Shown: piece after piece, positions 34,817 to 45,302 of the stretch
Layout: each line of letters begins with the position of its first letter
Numbering within the stretch: the first letter of the stretch is position 1
Source of the DNA: Laburnicola sp. R22_1
Lineage: Eukaryota > Ascomycota > Dothideomycetes > Pleosporales > Didymosphaeriaceae
Reading direction: 5' to 3'
Assembly (NCBI GenBank): GCA_014281115.1
Contig: JACONQ010000015.1
Location: 1,550,001 to 1,614,000 of the forward strand
Length of the DNA: 64,000 nt
Translations under genes and position numbers: made by a program
The notes under the pieces: model-generated
Database searches by the model: none
Told to the model about the DNA's origin: nothing
Seen by the model: the letters and a program-made list of their open reading frames with translations, nothing else

Positions 34817-35070
34817 AGGAAAACGGGGGTACACCAGGACGGTCTGATCCAACGTCCACTGTTTACCGTAAATGCTGTGCTCGCCATGTTGACAGGGGTC
34901 AACACTGAGCTACCTACAAATCATAAGTAGACAATGCCGCACAAGTTACAACCTAGCTCTTTTACTGTGTCACTCCACTCGTACAAGAAATGACTTCCAG
35001 CATAAGGAGCAAAAACAGGACGGAATGACCCCAAGGGGTCAAGTATTCGTTGTGTAGAGTGTATTTTAAT

Positions 35071-35956
35071 CTACGTCTCGGACTTGGGCTTGCTTAGCAC
35101 CAAGGCAGGGGTACTTGTGCTCGGGTCTTCGCCGAACATTGGCGCCTTCAAATCGTCGTCGGCCACCTGTTTCCCTGTGATGGGATGTGTGTAGTGGAAC
35201 GGCACAACGCGGGTATCAGGCCACAGCATTGGGTTCTCGCAGAGCTCGTTTGGTCCTGCGGGATCCTCTGGATATGTTTTGGACATGAAAGGCACGTAGT
35301 TGGGCTTGGTGTACGACCAGCCCTTCTCGAAGGTGCCGTGCCAGAATGGGAAGTACTTCAGTCTGAAGATCTTCCAGACGCCGTCCTGCTTGATGTACTC
35401 GTTCTCGTATATGCCTCCTTCCCACCATTGTACCAGGCCCCGCGGGTGGATGTCCTTGATGCTCTCGTGCGTGCCGGCGGACATGATGCTGCGGAAGCGG
35501 CCTTGGGCGCGGGTACCCTCGGCATTGATGTCTACAATGCCCTGGATCTGAGGATGGTCGAGGAGGAAGCCATGGACGGGGCCGTTGCGGCCGTTCACGA
35601 AGGCTTTCGCGAAGCGGCCCACGTACAGCCGCTCGACGCCCTCCTTGCCATTGTAGCGGCCGCCGAGAAACTCGACGCAGGTGTCGGGATGGTCGGCGAA
35701 GAGCTCCGCGACCTGGGCAGCGTCAGCAATTGGGCTCTTCGCGCGCAACTGGGCATGTCATGTCACCTCTCGGTACAGGCACTTGTCGAGATAGTAGCCG
35801 TATGTGTATTGCAGTTTGCGAACATCCTCCTGTGCTAGAGCCGCTCTGTCAGCTCGGGCGATGACTAAGCCATATGCATCTCAGACCTTTCACTTGCGTC
35901 ACTTCCTTTTGCAGATGCGCAACGAGCTGCTTGAGTTCTTCGATTTCGCTGCCCAT
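35071..35956 (-). CDS. SnoaL-like (NTF2-fold) domain protein
   Basis: A 259-residue protein in three exons: 35956-35887, 35834-35767 and 35712-35071. Residues 1-30 are a short helix (IEELKQLVAHLQKEV). The SnoaL-like domain (about 30-180) shows the family signature LQYTYGYYLDKCLYREVAELFAD, split by the second intron, then YNGKEGVERLY and a WWEGGIYENEYIKQDGVWKI strand pair. Intron 1 uses acceptor CTCTAG, because the nearer GACAG acceptor would put a stop in frame. NTF2-fold proteins of this kind act as hydratases, isomerases or binding proteins for small aromatic or polyketide substrates. Its role here is unknown, but its position between decarboxylase and ALDH suggests the same pathway. It is divergent from the ALDH gene. 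Confidence 0.8.
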
Positions 35957-36423
35957 GTTGAATACCGTGACGCGAATACCGTGACGCGAATGCCGTGCTT
36001 TGAACTTGGCCACTAGGGACGCTGCCCTTCTTTAAGCCGCGCGCTCCACTCTTACCGGGGTGCTTCGTCCAGCTCCAATGGTCTGCCAGCTGCATAGAGC
36101 TAGCCATTCGGCCGGTGATCAATCTACCCGCCACAGCATCTGATCCACTGCGGCCGTATATGTCCGATGGCGCAGAGTGTTGGCGGGTCGCCCGTGCTCT
36201 AGCGACCCGTGGACACCCCACTGCCATGTGGGGTCGCGGCACAGCATGTATATCTTTCACGGCATCGTGCCGGCCTCCGAATCTCCGATGTAACCGCTGA
36301 AGATTCATCAGCTGCATTTGCTGCTGCCGGCCTCCCACTCATCTTCCATCTATAACCGACCCTCAGTAATCGGATATTGAGATCCTCCTTTCAAAGAGCA
36401 GACATAAACCTGCACAGATCACG
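35957..36423. promoter_or_regulatory. Divergent SnoaL/ALDH promoter with tandem repeat
   Basis: A bidirectional region of 467 bp. Immediately upstream of the SnoaL start codon lies a tandem repeat of GAATACCGTGACGC (35960-35973, 35974-35987) plus a partial third copy (35988-35997). CCGG words occur near 36,055, 36,113 and 36,326. No TATA box is clear on either side. Confidence 0.45.
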
Positions 36424-38210
36424 ATGGGACTGCCTGAGAACATCGAGACGCGTCTCTTCATCAACGGAGAGGTTTGTTTCTAGCGCTCAGATGACCTTCT
36501 CTCCGCTGATCTGTTATAGTTCGTGGAGTCTTCTGACGGCAAGACATTCGACATCACCAATCCGGCCACCCTGAAGCTTGTCGCCAAAGTACACGAGGCA
36601 TCTGAGCAGGACACAGACAGAGCCGTCGCAGCCGCCAAAGCTGCTTTCCCATCATGGTCATCTTTATCCCCGGACCAACGAGCACCCTACCTCAGGAAGC
36701 TTGCACAGCTGATACGTGAGAACAATGAAGAATTGGCGGCTCTTGAGGCCGCGTCCATGGGAAAGCCTATCGGGGACTTCTTTGAAGGCCATGTTTGTGC
36801 TGGAAAGTTTCAGCATTATGCAGAAGCTGGTTATGCGGTCCAAGGAACGACCAGTAAGTCATGCAAACATGCGATGCACGCGAGTGAGGGCTCATCTTCT
36901 TATCTATAGGTTTACAAACTCCCGGGTTTGTCAACATGGTCTTGCGCCAACCGTATGGTGTTGTGGCTGCAATCATTCCTTGGAATGTTCCGCTGCTGTT
37001 TCTGTCGGCCAAAGTTGCGCCTGCGCTTATCGTGGGAAACACAGTCGTCATAAAGAGTAGCGAAAAGGCGCCGTTAACCGTAAGAGTCTTGACTCATGTT
37101 GGCGAATTTGTACTCATGTTTGCAGTCTGCGAAACTAGCAACCCTCGTACAGCAAGCAGGTTTTCCTCCAGGTGTCATCAACATTATCACCGGATTTGGC
37201 AACGTAAGTCATTCAGCACATGCAATGCAACATAGTAGATGCTCATCGTACGTCAATATTAGGTTAGCGGGTCTGTCCTGAGTCACCACATGGACGTTCG
37301 AGCTCTGTCATTCACTGGGTCCGGACGCACTGGCCGCATTATCCAAGCTGCTGCTGCAAAGTCAAATCTGAAACAGGTCTACCTCGAGTTAGGAGGCAAG
37401 TCACCTGCCGTCGTTTTCGAAGACGCCGATCTCGAGAGAGCCGTCAAGGACACCGCATATGGCATTCAATTTAACAGCGGTCAAGTTTGCATGGCCAACT
37501 CCCGCATCTACATTCAGGACACCATTGCGGACAAGTATTTGGAGCTATTCAAGGACTACTTTTTGACCAAGGTATGTAACTTGGCCTCGTGTACAGGAAA
37601 GATGCCAGGTAATGCATGGCGCGTGCGTCCTAAGCATCTATGGATGCAGGGTTAACTTCCCCCACGGATATCTACTGACTTGCACTGTTACATCTAGGTC
37701 AAAATTGGCAATCCGCTTGAGCAAGGCATCAACCATGGGCCTCAGACGGACGAAGTACAATACAAGACTGTACTACGATACCTTGAAATGGGCAAACAGT
37801 CTGGCAATCTCGTCATTGGTGGCTCGGCTCCCTCAGACCGAGAAGGATACTACATCCAACCCACCATATTCACCGACACTCCCGAAGACGCTACCATTAT
37901 GAAAGAAGAGGTCTTTGGCCCAGTGGTGAACATCAACATCTTCAAGACAGAAGAGGAAGTTCTCGCCAAAGCGAACAATACGGAGTATGGCTTGTATGCT
38001 GCAGTCTACACCAAGAACATTGAGCGGGCACTGCGGTTCGCAAAGGGCCTTGAGGCCGGCACGGTTGGTGTGAATTGCACAAGCCCTACGACTGGGCGAG
38101 ACATGCCGTTCGGAGGGTACAAGTCCTCTGGCTCTGGGAGGGAGGGAGAGCCGTTCTACTCGCTCAACAACTTCCTCGAAACAAAGTCGGTAGTAATTCG
38201 ATTAGAGTAG
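36424..38210 (+). CDS. Aldehyde dehydrogenase (NAD(P)+)
   Basis: An ALDH-superfamily enzyme oxidising an aldehyde to the acid. Six exons (36424-36471, 36520-36853, 36910-37079, 37126-37203, 37263-37571, 37698-38210) give 483 residues, normal for a soluble ALDH without targeting peptide. Visible signatures are [14 protein letters not shown], the Rossmann-type FTGSGRTGR, the general-base motif LELGGKSP and the catalytic Cys in [14 protein letters not shown], then EEVFGPVV and [14 protein letters not shown]. All introns have GT-AG ends, and the 126-bp fifth intron is the longest. It resembles salicylaldehyde/vanillin/betaine-type enzymes. In this neighbourhood an aryl aldehyde made by the oxygenase is the likely substrate. 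Same strand as the downstream regulator, 309 bp apart. Confidence 0.9.
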
Positions 38211-38519
38211 CTGCCCTTGCAAATCGAGCAGCATTAGCAATCAAAGGCGTCTCGCCTGGTTCGGGCGGGAGGCTGCCCATTCGGTATTAGCCTGATACTG
38301 GGCGCTCGGATCATTGTGATTGCGATCGTAACCGTTCCTGCGCAAGTGCCCCCACATTTATCGGAAGCCAGAACTCCCCACATTTTCCCCAACATCAGCT
38401 ACGGACGCCCGCTCAGAGGGGCCGGCTGACTTTCCCACCTTCGCGCGATCCGCTGCCACTGGTTTCATTATCAAGTAACATTAAGCTACCGGGGCCGCGG
38501 GTCCGACTGTCGCCCGACC
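38211..38519. promoter_or_regulatory. Regulator promoter region
   Basis: A 309-bp interval between ALDH stop and the regulator start. It includes CCGGCTG at about 38,418 (also present at 33,494) and CTACCGGGGCC at about 38,487. No TATA box seen. Confidence 0.3.
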
Positions 38520-40933
38520 ATGGCCGGGGCTTCGGCTTCATCAGGCCCGGGCCTGCAGCCGATGCGAGGGCCAGGCGCCCACCGCGTGCATAGCAGCTGT
38601 GACAGATGTCGCAGCAGGAAGACCAAGGTAGGCATCTGATCCCTCGGAGCGGACTGTCCAAGGCACTCACCTGTGTAGTGCATCGATCCAGGTACGCATG
38701 GACCTCTGCCATGAACCATGGATGGGTATTCACCCCTTGAGCAGTTCCGGGACCTTGTAGATACTGCGCCCGCACGGGATCAGTATGCCAGATAGCGGCG
38801 CCTCGTCGCAAGCGTCCGTACTACCATGTCACCGAAGAGGAATACCAGTGCTCAATGCGGATATTGGAGCACTTCTTCCCAGATCGTGAGTTAAATTTAG
38901 TCTCGCTAAGACAGATTGCCCAAGACCTCGCGGAGGGCAGACTTGTGGGGTCGGTCGCGGAAGGCGAACCGATGCCTTCGACCGGGGAGCACACCTCACC
39001 CGAGGAAGGAGACGGCTCCCAAGAACCGGAGCCAGAAGTGGATTCTATGAACGATCTGCATGAACCATTAGGGTGCATGATGAGAGATTCTACCGGACGA
39101 TACCGTATGTGATCAGTCGAGTGAGCATGTATGTCTGCTAAGAGAAGCTAGGTTACGTTGGCGCGCACTCGGAGATTCCCTTCAATGCCGCAGTCTGCTC
39201 GATTGGTAGGGAAACTGAAACAAAGAGAAACCCCAACATCATCGTACCACCAAGGGTCGGATTGTATCCTCCACCCCTTCCTACACCCTCGAGCATTGAA
39301 TCTGGCACGCCCGATCGCTTCTTTCTACCTCGCCGCGACCTTTGCGACTATTACATCTCCAGATTCCTAGCCGATGTGCATTGTACGCATTGGTTCTACT
39401 CCATCGAGACATTTCTCTACCGCGTGGAGAGCACTTATGTCGGAAGATCGGCGAACGCGCCTAATTCTTGGATGTGTTCACTGTACGCCATCCTTGCACT
39501 GGGCGCAGCAAATTATGAAGAGCCAAGTGGACATTCGCCCTTGCCTCCCGGATCACCAGCTGCATCAGACGAAAAGTCTTCAGAAGACTATATTGCTCTC
39601 GCGAAAGAGCTACTACCTACTGTATACGATGAGGCTGATATTGATAGTATCCGCGCGCTGGCCATAATGGTGAGTAAACCCTGTTCAGAGTCGTTTATCA
39701 AGCTCAAGATTATCAGAGCATTGCACTGGAGAATCTTTGCTCAAGAACCACCTCATACCTGTATATGGGTGCAAGCATACAAATGGCCTACTCGCTCGGG
39801 TTGCATCGGGACCAGATGCCTGACTCCGGCGCTTCGATGGAGCGAGAACAGAATCGCCGGATATGGTGGACACTGTTCACACTTGATCAAGAAATTGCTT
39901 CTAGAGGAGGAAGCCCAACGCTAATCGACGAGCGACACCTGAGAATCACTACACCCCTACCATCCGAGCAGGTATGCGCTGCTTCACATTTCCTATCATG
40001 CTAAATAACTGATGATCCCTAGGTACTATATCCCGGGATGCACACTCCACTATCATGGCTCTCAACTACCGTATCTTTATGTCGCCTAAAGCGAGAAATC
40101 ATACAAGCAGTTTATACCGAACGTTACATGAACTCTCGCACCATATCTTTTACTACTATATCTAAACTCCTCTTTTCTCTTCAAGGATGGCAGCAGTTAA
40201 TACCACCGCATCTCAAACACGACGTGCCCGCTGCACCAACGCACAAGCGCGCTGTCGCAGTCCTCCATCTGAATTATTGGAGCTCCACGATCCTCTTGTG
40301 CAGGCCATTCTTGCTTTATCTGGTTATGAAGCATATCACGCTAGAGACCACCAAGAAAATATGGTTCGAGCGGATGGGCAAGACCTGCATTGACGCGGCT
40401 CAAAAGAGTCTGACTATCATGCAGCAGATGGCCGCAGACAGTACTCTGTCTAGTCTGACAGCCTTTGATAGCACCTCTCTACTACGTGTAGTCATGGTGT
40501 TCATTCTCGCTTTCGCACACACGAAGATGCCGCAATACCGCTCGCACATTGAGACGTCCATTTCACTCATGAAGAGCATGGAACAGGTCGGCTTCAGCAA
40601 AATGGTCGCAGAGGAAACGCCGATGCGCCTTGCAGATCTCGGTATCCCGATCGAGACCAAGGAAGGCAATACCAGCGTACTCCTTGATGACGAACTGATT
40701 GCACAGTTATGGGGAAACTTCGATCCGTAAGTGCAATCCCATAGTCTGTGTACGGAAGAAGGGCTAACTTGTCTAATAGGAATTTTGAGACACCTCTGCA
40801 AACGCAACAGAGTCTAGATTTGGCTTTCGATGACTCGAATTTTACAGACTTGAACTCTGAGATGTTGCAGCTCACGAATTTGGATGATTCGATTGTGATC
40901 GACGCGTCGCAGGTCTACCCGAGCTACGGCTAA
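38520..40933 (+). CDS. Zn2Cys6 transcription factor, cluster-linked
   Basis: A 704-residue regulator assembled from seven exons (38520-38627, 38679-38691, 38742-39104, 39152-39669, 39717-39971, 40023-40726, 40780-40933). The zinc cluster is created by splicing across a 13-nt micro-exon: CDRCRSRKTK joins CIDPAVPGPCRYCARTGSVC, giving the canonical six Cys. A Lys/Arg-rich PRRKRPYYHVTEEEY segment follows. The RYVGAHSEIPFNAAV stretch is spliced across intron 3. The fungal-specific (MHR) domain spans about residues 190-470, with QMAYSLGLHRDQ and RRIWWTLFTLDQEIASRGG. An acidic/Gln tail may activate. Its location beside the enzymes makes it the best candidate regulator of the 31.4-38.2 kb genes. Confidence 0.87.
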
Positions 40934-42100
40934 CGGTAGCGTGGGATTTGGATCACCTACAATTTTTTGACCGTGCGGAGGAGTCCAGCACCGGAATCGT
41001 TAGAGGCAGCGATGGGTTCCCAGCACGAGCTTTGATTAGTCAGTGACTTCTCACCCATCCAACGCAGCAAGGATATGGCCGAACTACGATACAAAATCGG
41101 AAGGCTGCTCCCGGTTGTTAGATGAAGGAAAACGCATTCTGTTACCTGTACATCTTTTTGTTGATTGTTGATGAATTGCTGGAACCGGAGTTAAGCTTGC
41201 CTAGGCCGAGCTTCAATTAACTGTAGCACAAACAAGGTTTTTGTGCGGTTCGGGGCATGGCACCGGGGTTGCACTTGTGTTACTGTGACTCGCGCCTTGA
41301 ACACCCATAGCCACGTGCTGGGCGCGCTGCTCGTGTACCACATCGATCACCGCTAGGCATTGGAGATCTCTGAGTTTAGAGTGGCGACGACGGCATGGCT
41401 TAAGGTAGCGCGTCGTTTTCGAGGGAAAGCAGATGCTGGTAAATAGTTTCGCGCTTGATAAACAAGTTCTCCATCTACCGTCCAGAAGACACATGGAATT
41501 TCAAACGGACTTGATAGTGCCACATAAGATCGCAAACTGGGAAATGAGTGCACGATGCTCGCTTCACCGGCACAAGGAGGCGTACAGGAACCTCGGAACC
41601 CCCTCGTCAAGAAGCAAATCACGAACGAATAATCCAGGAGCTTGTTCGCAATGATCGGCTGCGCTTGTAGGGTATCCAGTGCAGTGGCAGTGCGTTCTTT
41701 GCGATCTTATATTGAAAGAGCAACATGAGAAAGCGCACAGTCACTCACCGACTCAGCCTCATCGTTCGGTCGACATGCCGCTCGGGTGCACCGCTGGAGC
41801 CCAAGTGCCGCACCATCAGCCCACTCTAGCTCGTTCCCGTTGCTCGACCACTCACTTCCCGAGGTCAAGTGTGACTAACGATAGTCTGACTCCAGTAGAG
41901 GAATCATACAGCATTATATAAAATCCCCTCGATGGACCTTTTCTCCGGCACTCCACTACTACTGCCATACTCTCTGTTTTTCCAATACAAGGACACCGTT
42001 GTATTAGAAGTTTATCCACTTGCCAAAGCGAATCGAAACGTCCGCCCCTCGCACCTCGTCCACCAATTCGACCGACTATCCACATAGCGGCTTTTCGAAG
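40934..42100. other. Intergenic with TATA box
   Basis: About 1.2 kb without a convincing gene. A TATA element (TATATAAAAT, 41914-41923) lies 178 bp before the ATG at 42101 and probably serves that gene. Nothing repetitive seen. Confidence 0.4.
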
Positions 42101-42831
42101 ATGGCCACCCTTCCCAATTGGCAATCAAGCAGCAGCGGGCTTGATCGGACAAACGAACGAGGTGCCTACAACAGCCTAGCAGAGAAGTACGTCTTCGATC
42201 CGCACGATCCAAAGAGAGCCACGTTGTGTCCTAATATGATACCGGATGACCGCGAATGTGATCAACATGAGCTCATGGCGGTTCAGAGAATCGACGAAAC
42301 GAACGGTGTAAATCTCGATGGCCCCAACAGGCACCGCCACCCGTTCAACAACTACATCATAGTGATACTGGAAAACAAGTACCCTGCCAACAAAGTTCTG
42401 CCTGGCAGTGGTTTGATACGGGACATCACTTTCGTGAAGGCAAGGCAACAACTGTTCTACCATATAGCCGATGTGAAAAAGCTTGATTATGTCGGAATAA
42501 GGCAGTCGACTGCAGAAAGCATCGTTGCAGATGGACAATTCGTGTATAACGGCGATATTGGGGTCGATCAACACAGTGAGTCTTTCGCGTGGTTTCTTTT
42601 AGCATCATCATGCTCATCCCAGCTAACCTTATCGTGTAAATAGTTGCGCATCTATGGAGGTACTTTATCGAGCAGGCGGATCCAAGGCGTGTAGAGCCGG
42701 ATGAGGAGCCCCCATTGCCAATCAGGTACCGACTTCCAAATAGCTTGGGTTACCTAGACCGCGGCGGATTTCTCGATGCGGCCGAGGGTCCCAATATTGA
42801 CCAAAACTGGATTCAGCGGTTGCCAACATAG
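42101..42831 (+). CDS. Hypothetical 220-residue protein
   Basis: Two exons (42101-42575, 42644-42831) give 220 residues. I do not recognise a family. The intron starts GTGAGT and ends TAAATAG, and joining them continues as DQHIAHLWRYFIEQADPRRV. The protein is soluble-looking, acidic and aromatic-rich, with no signal peptide or membrane segment. The C-terminus is GGFLDAAEGPNIDQNWIQRL. The frame is open 27 codons upstream, but the ATG at 42101 has a good context (CGAAGATGGCC) and follows a TATA box. Likely a lineage-restricted protein. Confidence 0.6.
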
Positions 42832-43467
42832 TAGCTTCTGGATGGGCAGCTTGGATAGTCTCTGCTGGCAGCTGAAGGCATTCCTTTCTGTGGGGAGTTT
42901 GGTCTGTCTTGTCATTTCAGTGTCTCCTATGTTGGTGTTATCTTTCTCTTTCTGGGCTTGTATGATGCTTTGGAGTTTTGTACTTTGGTTTTCAGTCACT
43001 CGTTTGGACAGTGCTCGCAGTACCTGTTTATATACCTAAAAAATTGTCTTTCCTGCTTTGCCTCTTCTGCCAACCACGTCGTGAAGCGATACCTGCGACG
43101 AACTAGTATCACTACCTATGGTATCGAGCACTTGCTCAAAGTCCTTCATTCATGCGAATTCATGAGATACACCAAGTTGATATGTAGTATATGCAGTGCG
43201 GCAAGCCCATGTCTACCTAAATTTTCGTAGTGTCACAACGATAGCGCTAGACATATTTCGGTATCCAATCGCCCTATTCGTGCTTGTGAGGGTATACAAC
43301 AGTGGAAGGTTATGGCCGCCAAATGCGATGGAAGGTTACATAAGACTATACGAAACGGTCGACAGGTGCAGGAAAATATATTGGTTGCTTATATAAGGCA
43401 TGCTGAGTATCTATGCCATCTCGTAACATGCACTTCGACGCGTATTCCACTATCCGATCTCTTCTCC
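42832..43467. other. Intergenic
   Basis: Contains the 3' flank of the 220-residue gene and sequence before the acyltransferase stump. I searched it for the missing N-terminal half of the acyltransferase and saw none. Confidence 0.35.
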
Positions 43468-43929
43468 ATGCCCCTCCCCTCCCTGGCTTTGGCGCTTCGC
43501 AAGGGTCTGCTTGACATTACGCCGCATCATATGCAGAGCCTGGTTCATCTGCTGCGGACTACCGACGACAAGACGACTATCAATTATGGAGCTTCTATGC
43601 TTCCGAACACGAGCGTTATGATTACGAGTCATATCACGCATGGATTGTATGAAACGGATTTTGGTGAGAGCCTGGGCGTGCCGGATATCGTGAGTAGGCC
43701 AAACTTGCCGGACGGAAGGGGTCTGGCGTTTCTGTTGCCAAAGAGAAGAGATGGGAGTGTGGATCTTGTGGCAAGCATGGACGCGGGAGAGGTGGAGACG
43801 GTAAGGAAAGCTGAGGGGCACGAGGAATGGAATGAGCTGGTTGAGTATATTGGCTGGGACATGGGAAAGTATTCTGGTTCTTCTCGGTCCTCTGTCGTAG
43901 GTGACGTTATTCACCGATATCTTCGCTGA
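43468..43929 (+). pseudogene. BAHD-type acyltransferase C-terminal stump
   Basis: An open frame of 153 codons from ATG 43468 to the stop at 43929 matches only the C-terminal part of fungal BAHD/trichothecene-acetyltransferase-like proteins. Recognisable are ALALRKGL, NYGASMLPNTSVMITSH, the DFGESLGVPDIV segment (the DFGWG-like structural motif, here DFGES) and an ILP-type FLLPKRRDGSVDL strand. A full family member is about 450-500 residues and carries HxxxD in the N-terminal half, which is absent here and upstream. The stump has no internal stop, so it could still be translated, but it cannot be a catalytically complete acyltransferase. It is probably a deletion relic, perhaps of an older metabolite cluster. 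Confidence 0.6.
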
Positions 43930-44312
43930 TGAAGGTGAACTGAGTTGCTACAACCTTGGAATGCATCACTGAAGATTAGCGTGGGCGCTGCGAACTTTAG
44001 TTCAACTTTTTACGGTTTCTGTTGCACTCGCGAGTTTACAAGTTAGAATCTATATGTGCACAGTGAAAAGCTGAGTGGAGATCAAGATGCGCAGTTGAAG
44101 ATGGTCAGGTGCGCTGAGGTCCCCGCAAAGTCACATGACCAACCAAGAACCCTGACGTAACCAGTGTGCACCGCCACACTCGGCCTTCCATTCCACCGTC
44201 ACCCCGACGGTGACGACTTTACCTCCTATAACAACAGCACCTCACACACCGCCTCCCACGTCCCCACACCCAACACCAAAACCCCAACGAAAAAGCCACA
44301 CACAACCTCACC
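43930..44312. other. Intergenic
   Basis: A 383-bp interval. The last ~100 bp are rich in CACC/ACAC words, typical of a fungal leader before the ATG at 44313. Nothing else seen. Confidence 0.35.
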
Positions 44313-44786
44313 ATGGATGAAGTCCTCATCGCGCTCTGCGTCGGTCTCAGCCTCCTCATCTTCTTCCCCTGCTCCCTCGTCATAGTCGCCTACTCCCGCA
44401 CCAAAGCCTGGGACAAAGCGCGCACCCTCAAAGCCGCCTCCCTCGAGTCCTCCACCCTCCTCCCCGAAGACGACGACGACGACGAGCTCGACTTCCTCCA
44501 CACGGACGACGAAGCAGAGTACAATGAGCGCAAGGCGGAGGAGGATAGAGATCGGTTTTTGACCTTCAATCAGAAGTGGAGGAAGGAGTTTGTCAAGTGT
44601 TGGAAGGGGAAGGGCGCGCAGCAGATTGTGAAGGAGAGGGAGAGGGAGGAGAGGAGGAAGTTGGCGAAGGCGGTGGCGAGGGAGTTGGAGAGGTTGGAGA
44701 GGAGGAAGGCGAGGAAGGCGGAGAGGGAGGCGAGGGCTGGGGAGAGGGAGAGGGAAGCGGAGGCGTTGCCGCCTTATAAGACTTAG
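44313..44786 (+). CDS. Small single-pass membrane protein
   Basis: A 157-residue protein of unknown function in one exon. Residues 4-27 form a hydrophobic membrane helix (VLIALCVGLSLLIFFPCSLVIVA is broken only by Pro/Cys). A run of six acidic residues (EDDDDDE) follows near residue 52. From about 85 on it is a strongly charged Glu/Arg/Lys helix, probably coiled coil, ending ALPPYKT. The start context CTCACCATGGAT is close to the fungal consensus. The layout suggests a membrane-anchored protein with a cytosolic coiled-coil tail. Confidence 0.65.
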   Translation: MDEVLIALCVGLSLLIFFPCSLVIVAYSRTKAWDKARTLKAASLESSTLLPEDDDDDELDFLHTDDEAEYNERKAEEDRDRFLTFNQKWRKEFVKCWKGKGAQQIVKEREREERRKLAKAVARELERLERRKARKAEREARAGEREREAEALPPYKT

Positions 44787-45302
44787 GTGGTGTGTGGGGT
44801 GGGATGGATGAGTGAGAGAGATGATGGTGTTCACTTTTGGCTTGAGAATGATATACCCTGCGCTTTTGTATTGACTTTTTGAATTATACGCATTTGAATT
44901 CTTTGCAATGACGGTAATTCGTATGATTCACTCAATGCCTCTGGATTCACTTCTTATGAACAGCTTGCCTCAATATCTTACCCTTGGCTCGTTAGCTGAG
45001 GAATACATGCACGTCCTTGGTCATGCCCAGCAAGAAAGAATGTGCCCTCTAATATCAGACTGTAGGTAGGCGACCATAAGCCTAGTACAGATATTGGCGA
45101 CCCCGACCATGACAAGTAGTTTGAAGATAACCCAAAGACGTGTGCAGGAAGGAACTTTCTCTTGGAAACTACTCATTACAGCTCATATCGTCAGATCAGC
45201 TAGATCACGTAGTCGACGACCGAATCGACTCCATCGTCATGAATCATGATGAAGGCCTCTCGAGTCCTTCCGTTATCATAGCCTCACTCAACACATACCA
45301 CA
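44787..45302. other. Intergenic between convergent genes
   Basis: The 3' flanks of the small membrane protein (+) and the SDR (-). Nothing distinctive seen. Confidence 0.35.

Noticed and set aside
43312..43467. Upstream start for the acyltransferase stump
   Set aside because: The 52 extra codons show no similarity to the family and start in non-coding-looking sequence.
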